From assembly GCF_030388325.1 (NCBI RefSeq), contig NZ_CP103794.1, positions 930,001 through 994,000 of the forward strand: a stretch of 64,000 nt of DNA. Reading direction: 5' to 3'. Of the stretch, positions 27,802 through 35,890 are shown one piece after another (the first letter of the stretch is position 1; the number at the start of each line of letters is the position of its first letter). The notes below the pieces were generated by a model. It saw nothing but the letters and a program-made list of their open reading frames with translations. It was not told where the DNA came from and did not search any database. This DNA comes from Flavobacterium johnsoniae (GTDB lineage: Bacteria > Bacteroidota > Bacteroidia > Flavobacteriales > Flavobacteriaceae). Made by a program: the position numbers and the translations under genes.

Positions 27802-28155
27802 TTAATGATTTAGTTTTCTATGTAATTTGTAATTAATTAAATGCCCGATAATCATTCCGATTCCTCCGAAATAAATTAAATCCAAATGAATTTCGAATAA
27901 AATATCGCTCAAAACGCTCATCCAAATTAAAGCCATTGAAACAATCAAAATGGAAGACACCAAAAGAGATGATTTTTTTATAATTTTGAGAATAGCAAAT
28001 AAACCTACTGAAGCAAACAGCAAATCTATTATTGGATTGTGGCTTAATCCTAATGGAAGGATCGTTAATAACGGAAAAATCAAACAGTGAACCAGACAGA
28101 CGGTGGCACTTGAAATTCCTAAAATATCGTAAAAGGGCGTGGTTATTTTCTTCAT
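27802..28155 (-). CDS. MerC-domain membrane protein
   Basis: 117 residues, four predicted membrane helices. The MerC signature SATVCLVHCLIFPLL puts Cys20, His23 and Cys24 in the first helix, where MerC proteins bind Hg(II) or other soft metals. No mer genes are nearby, and the start is preceded by a promoter covered by two Zur-like operators. A role in zinc or another physiological metal is therefore more likely than mercury resistance. First gene of the minus-strand unit with the CPYC flavoprotein. Confidence 0.88.
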   Translation of the reverse strand: MKKITTPFYDILGISSATVCLVHCLIFPLLTILPLGLSHNPIIDLLFASVGLFAILKIIKKSSLLVSSILIVSMALIWMSVLSDILFEIHLDLIYFGGIGMIIGHLINYKLHRKLNH

Positions 28156-28173
28156 TTCGTGTACATTTGCTTA

Positions 28174-28226
28174 TTGCAATTAAGTTGCAAATATAAACAA
28201 TTTTATCAATCGCAACATTGTTGCAT
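28174..28226. promoter_or_regulatory. Paired operator boxes between MerC and the Fur/Zur gene
   Basis: Two 17-bp dyads share TnGCAAnnnnGTTGCAn: TTGCAATTAAGTTGCAA (28174-28190) and TCGCAACATTGTTGCAT (28210-28226), spaced 36 bp start to start. Box 1 overlaps the -7 and box 2 overlaps the -33 of the merC promoter, a geometry that predicts repression. The adjacent Fur-family regulator is the natural candidate to bind. Confidence 0.75.
28188..28215 (-). promoter_or_regulatory. Promoter of the merC unit
   Basis: Minus-strand TTG (28215-28213), a 17-bp spacer and TATATTTG (28195-28188) fit the flavobacterial promoter consensus TTG-N17-23-TAnnTTTG. A plus-strand TACATTTG (28162-28169) could serve the divergent regulator gene. 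Confidence 0.65.
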
Positions 28227-28248
28227 TAATTTTTTAACGCTGTAAATA

Positions 28249-28641
28249 ATGAAAACTACACGTAATACTGCAGCAAAAACAGCTGTTTTAGAAGTTTTAG
28301 AAAAATCTAAGACCGCCTTATCGCACACAGAAATTCAGAAACAATTAAATGATTTGTGCGATCGCGTTACTATTTACAGAATTTTGGATCGTTTGATAAA
28401 TGAAGATATTATACATAAAATATCTAATCTTGACGGAACAGTAAAATATGCCAAATGTCATCATTCACATCAGCGTGTGCATATACATAACCATGCTCAT
28501 TTTAGTCATGAGAATTGCCACGAAATTACTTGTCTTGAAAATGTAAAACCAAGTTACATTATGCCTCATAATTATAAAGTAAATGAAATCAATTTTACTT
28601 TATCTGGTTTATGCCCAAATTGTTTAAATTCTAACATTTAA
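28249..28641 (+). CDS. Fur-family regulator, probably Zur-like
   Basis: 130 residues. The winged helix is N-terminal (ALSHTEIQKQLND; RVTIYRILDRLINEDIIHK). A very His-rich hinge follows (CHHSHQRVHIHNHAHFSHENCHE). Cysteine pairs C90/C95 and C122-P-N-C125 are positioned like the structural Zn site of Fur proteins. Divergent from merC with two dyads between, which suggests self- and target regulation. Zn versus Fe sensing cannot be fixed from sequence; the MerC partner and the operator form favour zinc. Confidence 0.85.
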   Translation: MKTTRNTAAKTAVLEVLEKSKTALSHTEIQKQLNDLCDRVTIYRILDRLINEDIIHKISNLDGTVKYAKCHHSHQRVHIHNHAHFSHENCHEITCLENVKPSYIMPHNYKVNEINFTLSGLCPNCLNSNI

Positions 28642-28642
28642 C

Positions 28643-28660
28643 TTTTAGACTAGTCTAAAA
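28643..28660. promoter_or_regulatory. Perfect 18-bp palindrome, candidate MntR operator
   Basis: TTTTAGACTAGTCTAAAA is an exact palindrome 1 bp after the regulator stop codon and 3 bp before the -33 element of mntH. The form resembles DtxR/MntR-family sites, and a DtxR/MntR gene follows mntH. Confidence 0.7.
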
Positions 28661-28663
28661 ATA

Positions 28664-28696
28664 TTGTTCCGCGAATATAATTTTTCTATATATTTG
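28664..28696 (+). promoter_or_regulatory. mntH promoter
   Basis: TTG (28664-28666), a 22-bp spacer and TATATTTG (28689-28696), 19 bp before the start codon. The spacing lies inside the flavobacterial range. The palindrome at 28643 is directly upstream. Confidence 0.65.
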
Positions 28697-28715
28697 TGAA
28701 AACAATACTTTTACA

Positions 28716-30584
28716 ATGACTAAATCTTTAGAAGAAGTCCACGAATCGGTTTCTACCGAAAACAAAAAAAAAGGTTTTAGAAAAATTTTAGCCTTCTTAG
28801 GCCCAGCATATTTAGTAAGCGTTGGCTATATGGATCCAGGAAACTGGGCAACAGATATTGCCGGCGGAAGCCAATTCGGATATACTTTGGTCTGGGTTTT
28901 ATTGATGAGTAACTTAATGGCTTTACTTTTGCAAAGTTTAAGTGCGCGTTTGGGAATCGTAACCCAACGCGATCTTGCACAAGCTTCGAGAGAAACATAC
29001 TCCAAATACATCAACTACATTTTATATTTTTTAGCCGAAGTTGCCATTGCAGCCTGCGATCTGGCAGAAGTTCTCGGAATGGCAATCGGAATTAATCTTC
29101 TTTTTGGAATTCCGTTGCTAGAAGCGGTTCTAATTACCGTTTTAGATACCTTTTTACTGCTTTTCCTGATCAATAAAGGAATTCGCAAGATGGAAGCCTT
29201 TATTATTGCTTTGGTGGCTATTATTGGCTTTTCTTTTATTTTCGAAATGATTTTTGCAGAACCAGAAATGGGTAAAGTGCTACAAGGGCTTATTCCTTCA
29301 ATTCCAAACTCGGCTGCGTTATATATCGCAATCGGAATTATCGGAGCAACGGTAATGCCTCACAATTTATATCTTCATTCATCTTTAGTACAAACCAGAA
29401 AATTTGACAGAACTCCTGCCGGAATCAAACAAGCTTTAAAATACAATTTGATCGATTCGACAATTGCTTTAAATTTAGCTTTCTTCGTAAATGCGGCAAT
29501 TCTGATTCTTGCCGCTGCGACTTTCCATAAAAACGGAATGTTTGAAGTTGCAGAAATTCAAGATGCACATCAATTTCTCGAACCGCTTTTAGGAACCAAA
29601 TGGGCGCCAATTTTATTTGCCGTTGCTTTAATTGCTGCTGGACAAAGTTCAACTGTAACAGGAACTTTAGCGGGACAAATTGTAATGGAAGGTTATCTTC
29701 ATTTTAGAATTCAGCCTTGGGTACGAAGAATTATAACGCGTTTAATTGCCATAATTCCAGCCGTAATCGTGATTTTAATTTATGGTGAAAGCGTAACTGG
29801 AAAACTCTTAATTCTGAGTCAGGTTATTTTGAGTTTACAATTAGGTTTTGCTATTATTCCTCTAATTCACTTTGTGAGCGACAAATCAAAAATGAATGGT
29901 TTTCATATTTCAAGAACCACACAAGTCGTTTCTTGGATTATCGCTACTATTATTGTGTCGCTAAATGCAAAATTGGTTTATGATGAAATCACATCTTGGT
30001 TAGAAAACTCAGTGCATCCAACCATTCTTTGGCTAACTGTAGTTCCGTTAGCATTCGGTTTCTTAGCGTTATTATTATATATTGTTTTCAAACCTTTTAT
30101 TGCCAAAGCAAAATCAAAAACTATCAATCATTCTCCGCATAATTTAAAACTTCATTTTTCTCAAAAGAAAACACAAGAAGTAAAAAACATTGCGGTTTCT
30201 GTAGATTTTTCGAATGCAGACGAAGCAGCGCTTAATCATGCTTTCGAATTAGGCGGAATGGACGCGAAATATACGCTTATACATGTTGTAGAAACTGTCG
30301 GCGCTTTAATGTACGGCATTCATGTTCACGATCATGAAACCACAATTGACGAAAAATTATTATTAGAATATAAAAAAATGCTTTCTGAACGAGGTTTCAA
30401 TATCGAAACTGAACTTGGTTTTGGAAAACCCAACAAAATAATCCCAGAAATAATAAATGATGGTGATTTTGACATTTTAGTCATGGGAACCCACGGTCAC
30501 ACTGGCTTAAAAGATATTCTTTTTGGCACAACCGTAGATAAATTGAGACATAAAATTTCAATACCTTTGTTGATTGTTAAATAA
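28716..30584 (+). CDS. mntH: Nramp Mn/Fe transporter fused to a UspA domain
   Basis: 622 residues. Residues about 25-460 are an Nramp/MntH transporter with the metal-binding D40-P-G-N43 and M214-P-H216 motifs and about 11 helices. Residues about 488-622 are a complete universal stress protein domain (NIAVSVDFSNADEAALNHAF; MGTHGHTGLKDILFG), including the G-x2-G-x9-G ATP-binding pattern. E. coli MntH is about 410 residues and lacks this. The cytosolic UspA part may sense nucleotide. Proton-coupled Mn(II) or Fe(II) uptake; likely repressed through the palindrome at 28643 by the following MntR-type regulator. Confidence 0.93.
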   Translation: MTKSLEEVHESVSTENKKKGFRKILAFLGPAYLVSVGYMDPGNWATDIAGGSQFGYTLVWVLLMSNLMALLLQSLSARLGIVTQRDLAQASRETYSKYINYILYFLAEVAIAACDLAEVLGMAIGINLLFGIPLLEAVLITVLDTFLLLFLINKGIRKMEAFIIALVAIIGFSFIFEMIFAEPEMGKVLQGLIPSIPNSAALYIAIGIIGATVMPHNLYLHSSLVQTRKFDRTPAGIKQALKYNLIDSTIALNLAFFVNAAILILAAATFHKNGMFEVAEIQDAHQFLEPLLGTKWAPILFAVALIAAGQSSTVTGTLAGQIVMEGYLHFRIQPWVRRIITRLIAIIPAVIVILIYGESVTGKLLILSQVILSLQLGFAIIPLIHFVSDKSKMNGFHISRTTQVVSWIIATIIVSLNAKLVYDEITSWLENSVHPTILWLTVVPLAFGFLALLLYIVFKPFIAKAKSKTINHSPHNLKLHFSQKKTQEVKNIAVSVDFSNADEAALNHAFELGGMDAKYTLIHVVETVGALMYGIHVHDHETTIDEKLLLEYKKMLSERGFNIETELGFGKPNKIIPEIINDGDFDILVMGTHGHTGLKDILFGTTVDKLRHKISIPLLIVK

Positions 30585-30586
30585 TA

Positions 30587-30662
30587 AGGTGCAAAGGCTC
30601 AGAGGAACAAAGGGACAAAGGTTTTCCCTATGAACCTTTGTAACTTTGTAACTTTGAACCTT
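30587..30662. repeat. Dispersed inverted repeat, TTCAAAG/CAAAGG family copy 2
   Basis: Left arm 30587-30623 and right arm 30632-30662 are made of the same words as the outer arms at 16548-16851 (ACAAAGG, TTTGTAACTTTGAACCTT). Located between mntH and its putative regulator. Confidence 0.8.
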
Positions 30663-30669
30663 AAAAGAA

Positions 30670-31323
30670 ATGACTTTTTCAGAAGAAAACTACCTAAAAT
30701 CGATATATCACTTAACGGCTGCTTTAGAAACTGAAGTCAGTACAAATGCTATTGCAGAAATTATGGAAACTAAAGCTTCCTCTGTTACCGACATGCTTAA
30801 AAAGTTGGCAGATAAAGATTTGGTTAATTATAAAAAATACCAAGGTGTTTCGTTAACCGAAAATGGAAAACTGGCTGCCAAAATGATTGTTAGAAAACAC
30901 CGTTTATGGGAAGTTTTTTTGGTAGAAAAACTAAATTTCAGCTGGGATGAAGTTCATGATATTGCAGAACAATTGGAACACATTAAATCGGAACAATTGA
31001 TTAATCGTTTAGATGATTTTCTGGGAAATCCAACTGAAGATCCGCACGGCGATCCGATTCCAGATGCAAATGGACGAATCATTAAAATTGAGAAACAGCT
31101 TTTATCTGAATTAGAAGAAAACCAAACTGGAGTTTGTGTCGGTGTAAAAGATACTTCTTCAGAATTTTTGAAATATCTAGATAAACAAGGAATTGCTTTG
31201 GGTTCTAAAATCGAATTTATCTCTAAAGAATCTTTCGATTTATCGGTAAAAATTAAGGTGAATGAAAGGGAATTATCCATTTCGAATAAAATTGCTTCTA
31301 ACCTATTTGTAAAACTGGTATAA
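30670..31323 (+). CDS. DtxR/MntR-family metal-dependent repressor
   Basis: 217 residues. The N-terminal winged helix (AIAEIMETKASSVTDMLKKLADKDLV) is followed by the dimerisation domain with metal ligands H77, E100, E103 and H104, and a C-terminal FeoA-like SH3 domain (about 140-217). Glu at 100 instead of the DtxR cysteine suggests Mn(II) sensing. The positions equal to Asp8 and Glu11 of Bacillus MntR appear to be Asn7 and Lys10, so the primary site differs. It likely represses mntH. It is separated from mntH by a dispersed repeat and ends at a terminator. Confidence 0.88.
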   Translation: MTFSEENYLKSIYHLTAALETEVSTNAIAEIMETKASSVTDMLKKLADKDLVNYKKYQGVSLTENGKLAAKMIVRKHRLWEVFLVEKLNFSWDEVHDIAEQLEHIKSEQLINRLDDFLGNPTEDPHGDPIPDANGRIIKIEKQLLSELEENQTGVCVGVKDTSSEFLKYLDKQGIALGSKIEFISKESFDLSVKIKVNERELSISNKIASNLFVKLV

Positions 31324-31329
31324 AAAAAA

Positions 31330-31353
31330 ATCCCAAAACTCGAGTTTTGGGAT
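31330..31353. terminator. Bidirectional intrinsic terminator
   Basis: ATCCCAAAACTC pairs perfectly with GAGTTTTGGGAT, with A- and T-runs outside, between the convergent mntR-type gene and the minus-strand secreted protein. Confidence 0.88.
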
Positions 31354-31360
31354 TTTTTGT

Positions 31361-31882
31361 TTAGTCTTTTATGCTGTAAAGTATTTTCTGAAAATCTCCT
31401 TTAAATTTATCTTTATTCTCCTTTCCAGACCAAGAAAGAATCTTATAAAATGCTTTTTTAGTTTCAACAACGCCAATTAAATAATAGATTTCCGTATTGG
31501 CCTCTTTATCAAAAGCATCAACATCTGCTTCTATAAAATTAATGCCATTAACTGTTTTCGAAATTGGATTGGAAATAGTCTTTTTCTCTGTTTCTTTTAA
31601 GAAATCTTTCATAAAACCGTCGTAAAACTCTTTTGCCGAATTGAAATTTAATTCGACCAATTTCAAATCTTCCTTTAAATCATAAATAACAAAACCATAA
31701 AGCTCTTTTACTTCGCTTTGATATTCTATCGCAGAATCTTCGTTTAAACCAACCGTTTTATTCATATAATCGGGAATACTTATATCAAAAGTATGTCCTG
31801 CTTTATATTCTTTCATTTTGGTTTGAGCCGATGTTGTCATAGAAATTAATACAACTGCAATAAAAGTAATTATTTGTTTCAT
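31361..31882 (-). CDS. Hypothetical secreted protein
   Basis: 173 residues with a signal peptide (VVLISMTTSAQ). The mature part has a mixed alpha/beta pattern (YKAGHTFDISIPDYMNKT...; INFIEADVDAF; YYLIGVVETKKAFYKIL) reminiscent of PsbP/DcrB-like proteins, but I cannot assign a family. It is 15 bp downstream of the membrane protein gene below, so the two form an operon. Confidence 0.75.
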   Translation of the reverse strand: MKQIITFIAVVLISMTTSAQTKMKEYKAGHTFDISIPDYMNKTVGLNEDSAIEYQSEVKELYGFVIYDLKEDLKLVELNFNSAKEFYDGFMKDFLKETEKKTISNPISKTVNGINFIEADVDAFDKEANTEIYYLIGVVETKKAFYKILSWSGKENKDKFKGDFQKILYSIKD

Positions 31883-31897
31883 TTTGAGATTTTTATA

Positions 31898-32422
31898 TTA
31901 TTCTTTATCGTCGTTTTTTTGTTTGTCAATAAACTTAATGATCGTTTTACTATTTGTCATAATTAAATAGCCTGAAATTGCTTTTAAAAAGTAAAAAATG
32001 AGCCACGAAGTTCCAGCATAATCCTTAATTAGTTCTTTCTGCTTTACAAATTCATAAATTGTAGAGCAAAGTTTAGGAATCGATTCCACGAAAACAAGAG
32101 CTCCAATAACAATTACGGCAATAGAAAGAACACTTTTATAAGGAATATTTACATCAATTCTATTTTCAGTAAATTTCTGGTCCAGTTTCAATATCGAAAC
32201 AATCCATTCTGTTTTAAAAAGAAAAAATCCCGTTACAAAAAGATATACTGCAAGGGTTCCCAATACTATAAACCAAACGCTAATTAAATTTTCCCAATTC
32301 AAGCCTCCATATTCAATGAAAGAAAATGTAGAAGCAAATTGCGGAATCACATAAATACTATTTACTAAAAGCCACAAACCAATTCCTTTAACAATAATTC
32401 TCCAGAACGTTTTTATTTCCAT
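31898..32422 (-). CDS. Hypothetical membrane protein, four helices
   Basis: 174 residues with four hydrophobic spans at about 10-30, 48-70, 96-115 and 140-160, and a charged cytosolic tail (DKQKNDDKE). No catalytic motif is visible and the family is not recognised. It sits between two small genes of unknown function on the same strand. Confidence 0.72.
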   Translation of the reverse strand: MEIKTFWRIIVKGIGLWLLVNSIYVIPQFASTFSFIEYGGLNWENLISVWFIVLGTLAVYLFVTGFFLFKTEWIVSILKLDQKFTENRIDVNIPYKSVLSIAVIVIGALVFVESIPKLCSTIYEFVKQKELIKDYAGTSWLIFYFLKAISGYLIMTNSKTIIKFIDKQKNDDKE

Positions 32423-32437
32423 AAAATTTTTAGTTTA

Positions 32438-32836
32438 CTAAACAATCCCTTTTTCAATCATTTCTAACATTACAGGCGAAGCATTTTTAAAAGTCGGCGG
32501 CTGTTCAATAATACTTCCTGCGTTCTTTTTATTGACTTTGAAAGTAACATCGTCATTTGTTGTAAACAAAAGTGCTGTTAAAAAAGGTTTTTTAATATGA
32601 GAACCCAAAATCAATAAAGCTTCGTCTAAAGTGTGAATACTTTCAACTTCTTCGGTTTTATATCTAAAAGTTAATGAAATGGAGAAAGTATTGTCTTCAT
32701 TGAGAACTAGTCTGAAATAAACATTTTTAAGTTCTGTATCGCCCATAGTTTTGGCTAAAGTTAGCTTAGCGAAAGTTCCGCTTTGGATGCTTTCTTTAAC
32801 TCGTTCACAAAAAAGGGCAAATATTGGTTCGTACAT
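32438..32836 (-). CDS. Hypothetical cytoplasmic protein
   Basis: 132 residues, no signal peptide or membrane span. The central part appears beta-rich (KNVYFRLVLNEDNTFSISLTFRY), followed by a helix (HTLDEALLILGSHIKK) and a conserved-looking basic tail. I do not recognise the family. First gene of a three-gene minus-strand unit, upstream of the membrane and secreted proteins. Confidence 0.68.
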   Translation of the reverse strand: MYEPIFALFCERVKESIQSGTFAKLTLAKTMGDTELKNVYFRLVLNEDNTFSISLTFRYKTEEVESIHTLDEALLILGSHIKKPFLTALLFTTNDDVTFKVNKKNAGSIIEQPPTFKNASPVMLEMIEKGIV

Positions 32837-32879
32837 TTTTTTTAAGGTTCTAAGTTTTTACAATCTTTGTCTATAATTT

Positions 32880-32970
32880 TACCGCAAAGGTCGCAAAGAT
32901 TTACGCAAAGGGCACAAAGATTTTAGAAAAACTTGCGAACCTTGCGTAGTCCCTAGCGACCTTTGCGGTT
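32880..32970. repeat. Dispersed inverted repeat, CGCAAAGGTCGCAAAG family
   Basis: Left arm 32881-32920 and right arm 32932-32970 are imperfect inverted copies built on CGCAAAG words. The outer 18 bp pair well (ACCGCAAAGGTCGCAAAG with CTAGCGACCTTTGCGGTT). Located between the crotonase stop and the hypothetical gene start. Confidence 0.78.
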
Positions 32971-32981
32971 AAGCAAAAAAT

Positions 32982-33764
32982 TTATTTTCCTGTAAATTCT
33001 GCTTTACGTTTTTCTAAGAAAGCGGTTGTTCCTTCTTTAAAATCTTGGGTTCCGAAGCATTTTCCGAATGATTTTATTTCGACATCAAAACCGTTTTTAC
33101 CATCTGTAAAATTAGCATTGATTGCTTTTATCGCTTTTCCGATAGCGAAAGGTGCATTTTTGATGATTTTCTGTGCAATTACATTGGTAAATGAAAGCAA
33201 TTCTTCTTGAGGCACAACATGGTTTACCAAACCGTAATCTTTTGCTTGTTCAGCAGTAATCATTGCTGCGGTCATAATTAATTCCATTGCACGTCCTTTA
33301 CCGATTAATTGTGGCAAACGCTGTGTTCCCCCATAACCTGGAATCAATCCTAAAGTCACTTCTGGAAGTCCCATTTTAGCATTATCAGAAGCAATTCTAA
33401 AATGACAAGCCATTGCCAACTCTAATCCGCCTCCAAGAGCAAAGCCGTTAATTGCGGCAATAACAGGTTTTTTAAGTCCTTCGATAAAATCAAAAAGCGA
33501 TTCTTGACCTTCTGCAGCCAATTGAGCGCCTTCAACAATAGTATAATTGGCAAATTCAGAAATATCGGCTCCGGCAACAAATGCTTTTTCGCCGCTTCCA
33601 GTCAAAATAATAACGCGGACATCATCATTTTTACCCAATAATTTGATCGCTTTACTCAAATCGCTAATTGTTGCTTTGTTCAAAGCATTCAATTTTGTCG
33701 GTCTGTTTATTGTAATGGTCGCGATATTTTCTTCAATTGCAATTAAAAGATTCTCGTAGTTCAT
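32982..33764 (-). CDS. Enoyl-CoA hydratase/isomerase (crotonase) family protein
   Basis: 260 residues from ATG 33764 (MNYENLLIAIEENIATITINRP); a longer frame to 33836 would overlap the kinase gene. The oxyanion-hole regions AFVAGADISEF and GFALGGGLELAMACHFRIAS and the catalytic-Glu region LPEVTLGLIPGYGGTQRLP, with both Glu residues, indicate a true enoyl-CoA hydratase. Length is normal. It begins 10 bp after the histidine kinase gene but has no obvious link to it. Confidence 0.92.
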   Translation of the reverse strand: MNYENLLIAIEENIATITINRPTKLNALNKATISDLSKAIKLLGKNDDVRVIILTGSGEKAFVAGADISEFANYTIVEGAQLAAEGQESLFDFIEGLKKPVIAAINGFALGGGLELAMACHFRIASDNAKMGLPEVTLGLIPGYGGTQRLPQLIGKGRAMELIMTAAMITAEQAKDYGLVNHVVPQEELLSFTNVIAQKIIKNAPFAIGKAIKAINANFTDGKNGFDVEIKSFGKCFGTQDFKEGTTAFLEKRKAEFTGK

Positions 33765-33774
33765 GACACTTTTT

Positions 33775-35244
33775 TTAGGAGTTGGTAATAGGTAAAGAAA
33801 CTCTAAAAGTTGTTCCTTTTCCGTAAGTTGACTCAAAGGTAATTGTTCCTTTGTAATTTTCGATAATGTTTTTAATAATTCCTAATCCAAGTCCCATACC
33901 GCTGGTTTTGGTTGTAAATTTAGGTTCGAAAATTCGTCCGATATCTTGTTTTTGGATTCCTATTCCGTTGTCTTTTACCGCAATTTCAACATTATCATTT
34001 CGTCTTTTTACTGTAACAACAATCGATTTTTGAAACTGACTTTCTGGAATTGCCTGAGTTGCATTTTTTACCAAATTGGTAATGACACGAATTAATTGCG
34101 TACGATCCATTTTGGAAATGATTTCTTCTTCTTCTTTTTCGAAAACAATATAATCTTCGTTGAAAATATCCAAAGCCAATTCTACAACCTCAACAACATT
34201 TAGCGTTTCATTTTGCTGCGCTGGCATCGAAGCAAAATTCGAAAAAGCCGAAGCGACAGAAGTCATCGTATCAATCTGCTGAATTAAAGTTTCAGAATAG
34301 TCATTCATCTTCTGCTTTACATCAGGGTCGTTCGGATCAAACTTTCGTTGAAAACTCTGAACCGTCAAACGCATCGGCGTAAGTGGATTTTTAATTTCAT
34401 GCGCGACCTGTTTCGCCATTTCGCGCCAAGCTTCTTCTCTTTCGCTTTGGGCTAGTTTTACGGCACTGGTTTCCAGTTTGTCTACCATTCCGTTATAAGC
34501 TTTTATCAGGAAGTTAACTTCTTTGCTATTAGCTTCTAAAACAATTTTCTCGTTTTTCTGATCCAAATTGGTTTCTTCCAAACGATCTGAAATGGTTTTT
34601 AATGATTTTGTGATATAAGTCGAAAGGAAATATGCCAAAGCAAAAGCCACAATCAGCATAAAAGAATACACCTGACTCAAACGAATCAAGAAAGTATTCA
34701 ACTCATTATCGTAATAACCATCGTCTTCTAAATACGGGAGATTCAAGATTCCGAGCGGTTTGAATTTTTCGTCTTTTATTAAACTATATGAAGATCGGTT
34801 TTTAACTCCGTCAATCGTTTTAATGTCTACAAAACGTTTTTCAATAGAAGAACGAACCAGTTTTAGAATGTATTCTGGAATCGGTGGCGCAATTTTATCT
34901 ACAGCAAAAGACTCTTTGGATGATTTAAGCAGTTTTCCGTCTAGGCTATAAATATTGATTTCAATTTTGTGAATCTGCGCTAATTCGTGAATTTTATCTT
35001 TAAAAATTAAATCTAAATTTCCTGTTTTAAGAGGATATGTTGTAGTTGAAAGCACATAATTGATGTGCTCTTTTACGGCATTTTCTTTTCTTTCTAACCG
35101 TTCTTGATGGTATTCTTTGGCCTCTGTTTTAAACTGAATAATCGAAATCGAAGCCAATAAAAAAGATGCCACAACAATCAATACAATCATCGACAGGAAA
35201 ATCCTGGTTCGAAGCGATAGCATTGTCATTTTGATGTTTAGCAT
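33775..35244 (-). CDS. Sensor histidine kinase, NtrY-like
   Basis: 489 residues. TM1 at about 13-35, periplasmic sensor region to about 190, TM2 at about 191-212, HAMP at about 213-265, then the H-box QVAH282EIKNPLTPMRL, the N-box VTNLVKNATQAIP, and ATP-lid motifs DNGIGIQ and SGMGLGLGI. Such kinases phosphorylate a response regulator, but none is encoded nearby, so it is an orphan. ATGs at 35229 and 35223 are alternative starts. Stimulus unknown. Confidence 0.92.
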   Translation of the reverse strand: MLNIKMTMLSLRTRIFLSMIVLIVVASFLLASISIIQFKTEAKEYHQERLERKENAVKEHINYVLSTTTYPLKTGNLDLIFKDKIHELAQIHKIEINIYSLDGKLLKSSKESFAVDKIAPPIPEYILKLVRSSIEKRFVDIKTIDGVKNRSSYSLIKDEKFKPLGILNLPYLEDDGYYDNELNTFLIRLSQVYSFMLIVAFALAYFLSTYITKSLKTISDRLEETNLDQKNEKIVLEANSKEVNFLIKAYNGMVDKLETSAVKLAQSEREEAWREMAKQVAHEIKNPLTPMRLTVQSFQRKFDPNDPDVKQKMNDYSETLIQQIDTMTSVASAFSNFASMPAQQNETLNVVEVVELALDIFNEDYIVFEKEEEEIISKMDRTQLIRVITNLVKNATQAIPESQFQKSIVVTVKRRNDNVEIAVKDNGIGIQKQDIGRIFEPKFTTKTSGMGLGLGIIKNIIENYKGTITFESTYGKGTTFRVSLPITNS

Positions 35245-35262
35245 GTTTTTTTGTTTTTGTTT

Positions 35263-35324
35263 GTTTCAGGTTTCAAGTTTCAGGTTACGTTGCGTATGGC
35301 AACTTGAAACTTGAAACCTGAAAC
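35263..35324. repeat. Dispersed inverted repeat, GTTTCAGGTTTCAAG family copy 1
   Basis: Arms 35263-35286 and 35301-35324 are inverted copies with one mismatch in 24 bp, made of tandem TTTCAGG/TTTCAAG words. A second copy lies 570 bp away at 35891-35968, so the two flank hemJ. Confidence 0.85.
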
Positions 35325-35332
35325 TAAAAAAA

Positions 35333-35881
35333 CTATTTTCTTTCTCTAATTCTTTTGTAAAATCGAAATCCCAGCATAATTAAAACGGAGAATAATATGA
35401 TTCCGATTACGCCGTAAATCCAGTTGATGGCACTTTTTAAAACTACTAAAAAAACAACGGCAAACAAAATAATCGTTGCGCCTTCGTTCCATAAACGCAT
35501 AAAATTATTGGAATATTTTACCTCATCGTTTTGTAATTGTTTGAATATTTGATGACATTTTCCGTGATATAAATACAAAAGGAAAACGAAACATAATTTT
35601 ACGTGCATCCACGGCATTTTGATCCAAACACTTCCTGCATCGGTAAAAAACAGCATCCAAAAAGCAAAAATACTTGCCAAAACCGCCGAAGGCCATGTAA
35701 TAATGTACCACAAACGGTAGGCCATAATTTTATATTGCGCCTGTAAAATTTCTTTTTCTGGCGAAGGTTTTTCATTGGCTTCGATTTGATAAACAAACAA
35801 ACGCACAATATAAAACAAACCCGCAAACCAGGTAATTACGAATATTAGATGCAGTGATTTTAGATAGTTATAATATTCCAT
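35333..35881 (-). CDS. hemJ: Protoporphyrinogen IX oxidase HemJ
   Basis: 182 residues, four to five membrane helices. The N-terminal LKSLH11LIFVITWFAGLFY and the later MPWMHVKLCFVF carry the two conserved histidines of HemJ (UPF0093/CopD-like) proteins. HemJ oxidises protoporphyrinogen IX to protoporphyrin IX in the membrane, between HemF and HemH. The neighbouring hemH and the rest of the heme locus support this call over CopD. Dispersed repeats of the same family lie on both sides. Confidence 0.93.
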   Translation of the reverse strand: MEYYNYLKSLHLIFVITWFAGLFYIVRLFVYQIEANEKPSPEKEILQAQYKIMAYRLWYIITWPSAVLASIFAFWMLFFTDAGSVWIKMPWMHVKLCFVFLLYLYHGKCHQIFKQLQNDEVKYSNNFMRLWNEGATIILFAVVFLVVLKSAINWIYGVIGIILFSVLIMLGFRFYKRIRERK

Positions 35882-35890
35882 TTATAATTT

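Noticed and set aside
27802..28155. MerC gene considered as part of a mercury resistance operon
   Set aside because: No merR, merT, merP or merA nearby, and the promoter is covered by Zur-like operators.
33765..33836. N-terminal extension of the crotonase
   Set aside because: It would overlap the kinase gene's end, and the family starts near MNYENL at 33764.
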